This document shows, piece after piece, positions 5,540-6,532 of a stretch of DNA of 6,532 nt; the stretch's first letter is position 1; every line of letters starts with the position of its first letter. The stretch is from DATKMS01 sp041497995 (GTDB lineage: Bacteria > Desulfobacterota > Binatia > HRBIN30), in contig JBGQHM010000385.1 in assembly GCA_041497995.1 (NCBI GenBank), forward strand, positions 1 through 6,532, read 5' to 3'. The notes beneath the pieces are model-generated. The model was given only the letters and a program-made list of their open reading frames with translations, ran no database searches and had not been told where the DNA came from. The translations under genes were made by a program, and so were the position numbers.

Positions 5540-5568
5540 AGCATACGTTTGGGCATCGACAGCGTCAA
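5540..5568 (-). promoter_or_regulatory. Sigma70-like promoter of the toxin-antitoxin operon
   Basis: On the minus strand, TTGACG (5563-5568) and TATGCT (5540-5545) are separated by exactly 17 bp. Each differs from the consensus hexamer at one or two positions, which is strong for so GC-rich a sequence. The GTG of the antitoxin starts 8 bases after the -10 hexamer, where transcription would be expected to begin, so the mRNA may have no leader. Confidence 0.6.
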
Positions 5569-5603
5569 CCCGACGACCCAATCGGCGGCCGCCGTGGGCA
5601 CCC

Positions 5604-5678
5604 CGGAGCGATCGCGCGCTGCGGCTCGTCGGAGCCGTTGGCCTGGAGGCCGAGATCAAGGTCCGGCGTGCCGCTTGA
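5604..5678 (+). pseudogene. Possible C-terminal remnant of a small regulator or antitoxin
   Basis: On the plus strand one frame ends with RALRLVGAVGLEAEIKVRRAA before TGA (5676-5678), approximately residues 5-24 of this fragment. This resembles the usual ending of HigA/XRE-type antitoxins and related HTH proteins ('...LxRIAxALGxExEIRVRxAA'), but no helix-turn-helix is present upstream. The frame upstream of 5604 reads as proline/arginine-rich non-protein. It may be the leftover 3' end of a gene lost by recombination next to the toxin-antitoxin operon, or chance similarity. Confidence 0.22.
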
Positions 5679-5693
5679 GTGGCGGCAACAAAA

Positions 5694-6532
5694 CTACCGA
5701 TAGACCTCATCCAACCGCCAAACGAGATTCAACGCCTCAGGCCAACCCACTTCTACGAAGGCGTCCAGCAGACTCAGAAGGTTTCTCACCGATTCGTCGT
5801 CCTGCGCTTCAGCCCGGTGGTCGGCAAGTACGGACTCAACGAGCTTCACCGTCTCGCCGATCGCTTGCGAGTCCAGGTTGTACTGGAAGCGCTTGCTGCA
5901 GCTCACGACCTCAGCAGCCAGTCTCAGAACAAGTGAGGGATCGTAGCGAACAACGGCGTTAAGCAATTGCATGAAGTGGTGGGCAGTGGGAGCAAGCAGC
6001 ATCCCAGTGTCCGGTTGCTTGCCAAAGCTGAGAACCTTTTCCAACACCGGCAAAGCGTCCCGAAAGAACCGTGGTCGCGTCACGTCGTCTAGTGGGTATT
6101 CCCTACGCTGCCGCAGCTTGGGATCGATGTCGGCGGCAAAATGAATCCTCATCACAGCATCGTTGACGATGCCATAAAGCGATCTCCAGATCTTCTGCGT
6201 CTTCTCTTGGTCAACGCCGACCGCTCTGCCTTGCAACTCAACAAGTCCGCTCGCGGCAGCATCCAGGTGCAACAAGAGCAACTCGCGAGCGTGCTCAAGA
6301 CGAGGTCTAACTTGCTGCGGTACGACGTAGGCAATCAGCCGCTGTCCAGATGCGCCTACCGCAGTGGCATATTCCAACGGCGCCTGTCGCCAGCGAGCCA
6401 GAGCCTGCTCTGCCCATGGGTGCCTGTCGCAAACGGCGTAGTCCGTCACCATGCAAATGAGTTCGCGCCAGGCCCCTTCGCCGTCTTCTGGCGCATCTTC
6501 AACGCGGGCCACGATCTTTTGGATGAAAGAAA
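5694..6532 (-). CDS. Unrecognised, mostly helical protein, C-terminal part (runs off right edge)
   Basis: The frame is open from the right edge to a TAG at 5694-5696. A GTG at 6512 is possible, but the codons before it (SFIQKI, then V) read as protein too, so this is probably the last 278 or so residues of a larger protein. It is rich in Leu, Ala, Glu, Arg and predicted by eye to be almost all helical: repeated amphipathic segments such as RPRLEHARELLLLHLDAAA, HHFMQLLNAVVRYDPSLVL, and a final GWPEALNLVWRLDEVYR. No membrane segment, signal or catalytic motif is seen. It may be a HEAT/TPR-like C-terminal region of a large NTPase-type or defence protein, but that is only a guess. GC is about 50% in a sampled line (6121-6180) against 68% in the KAS III-type gene (4021-4080), suggesting horizontal origin. 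It is codirectional with the toxin-antitoxin operon, with a 161-bp gap holding that operon's promoter. Confidence 0.75.
   Translation of the reverse strand, partial: SFIQKIVARVEDAPEDGEGAWRELICMVTDYAVCDRHPWAEQALARWRQAPLEYATAVGASGQRLIAYVVPQQVRPRLEHARELLLLHLDAAASGLVELQGRAVGVDQEKTQKIWRSLYGIVNDAVMRIHFAADIDPKLRQRREYPLDDVTRPRFFRDALPVLEKVLSFGKQPDTGMLLAPTAHHFMQLLNAVVRYDPSLVLRLAAEVVSCSKRFQYNLDSQAIGETVKLVESVLADHRAEAQDDESVRNLLSLLDAFVEVGWPEALNLVWRLDEVYR

Noticed and set aside
5351..5962. 203-codon plus-strand open frame over the antitoxin
   Set aside because: It is an Arg/Ser/Pro-rich shadow crossing a clear antitoxin and the start of another gene's 3' end.
1..6532. CRISPR array, tRNA or rRNA genes
   Set aside because: No regularly spaced repeats, cloverleaf-like sequence or rRNA signature was seen on either strand.

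Overview
This is a GC-rich chromosomal window from a bacterium. The central genes are about 68% GC in a sampled 60-base stretch. The mix of an integron-type integrase, an AraC regulator with an arabinose-binding-like N-terminus, a KAS III-type enzyme, a MazF-type toxin-antitoxin pair and an NGCGCCTTGGCGCC-type repeat suggests a soil or sediment Myxococcota, Binatia or other 'deltaproteobacterial' lineage. That taxonomic guess is inference, because there is no marker gene here.

Layout. Positions 1-860 are a graveyard of gene ends. They hold a possible AraC-type C-terminal remnant (+) running off the left edge, an orphan in-frame tail (-), and an integron-type tyrosine integrase (-) cut off in the middle of its catalytic domain. 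A stretch of about 370 bases without a convincing gene follows, with one perfect 9-bp hairpin. Positions 1229-4690 hold the intact core: an SDR oxidoreductase (+), a 139-bp inverted-repeat element between convergent gene ends, an AraC-family regulator (-), and a divergent KAS III-type condensing enzyme or acyltransferase (+). A 240-bp intergenic region between the last two carries three copies of an octamer that may be the regulator's operator. Downstream, 4733-4861 is a short coding-like ORF.

Positions 4961-5532 are a type II toxin-antitoxin operon (-). A ribbon-helix-helix antitoxin overlaps a MazF/PemK-type toxin by four bases. A good sigma70-like promoter sits so close to the antitoxin GTG that the transcript may be leaderless. 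One extra base appears to have frameshifted the toxin's last helix. From 5694 to the right edge lies the C-terminal part of an unrecognised, mostly helical protein (-) of visibly lower GC (about 50% in a sampled line), probably acquired by transfer.

Working picture (inference): a small lipid or polyketide-type reductase/condensing-enzyme module under local AraC control, embedded among mobile-element and toxin-antitoxin debris. I see no convincing evidence of a new multi-gene system. The most useful observations are the toxin frameshift, the possible leaderless antitoxin, the operator triplet and the inverted-repeat element.
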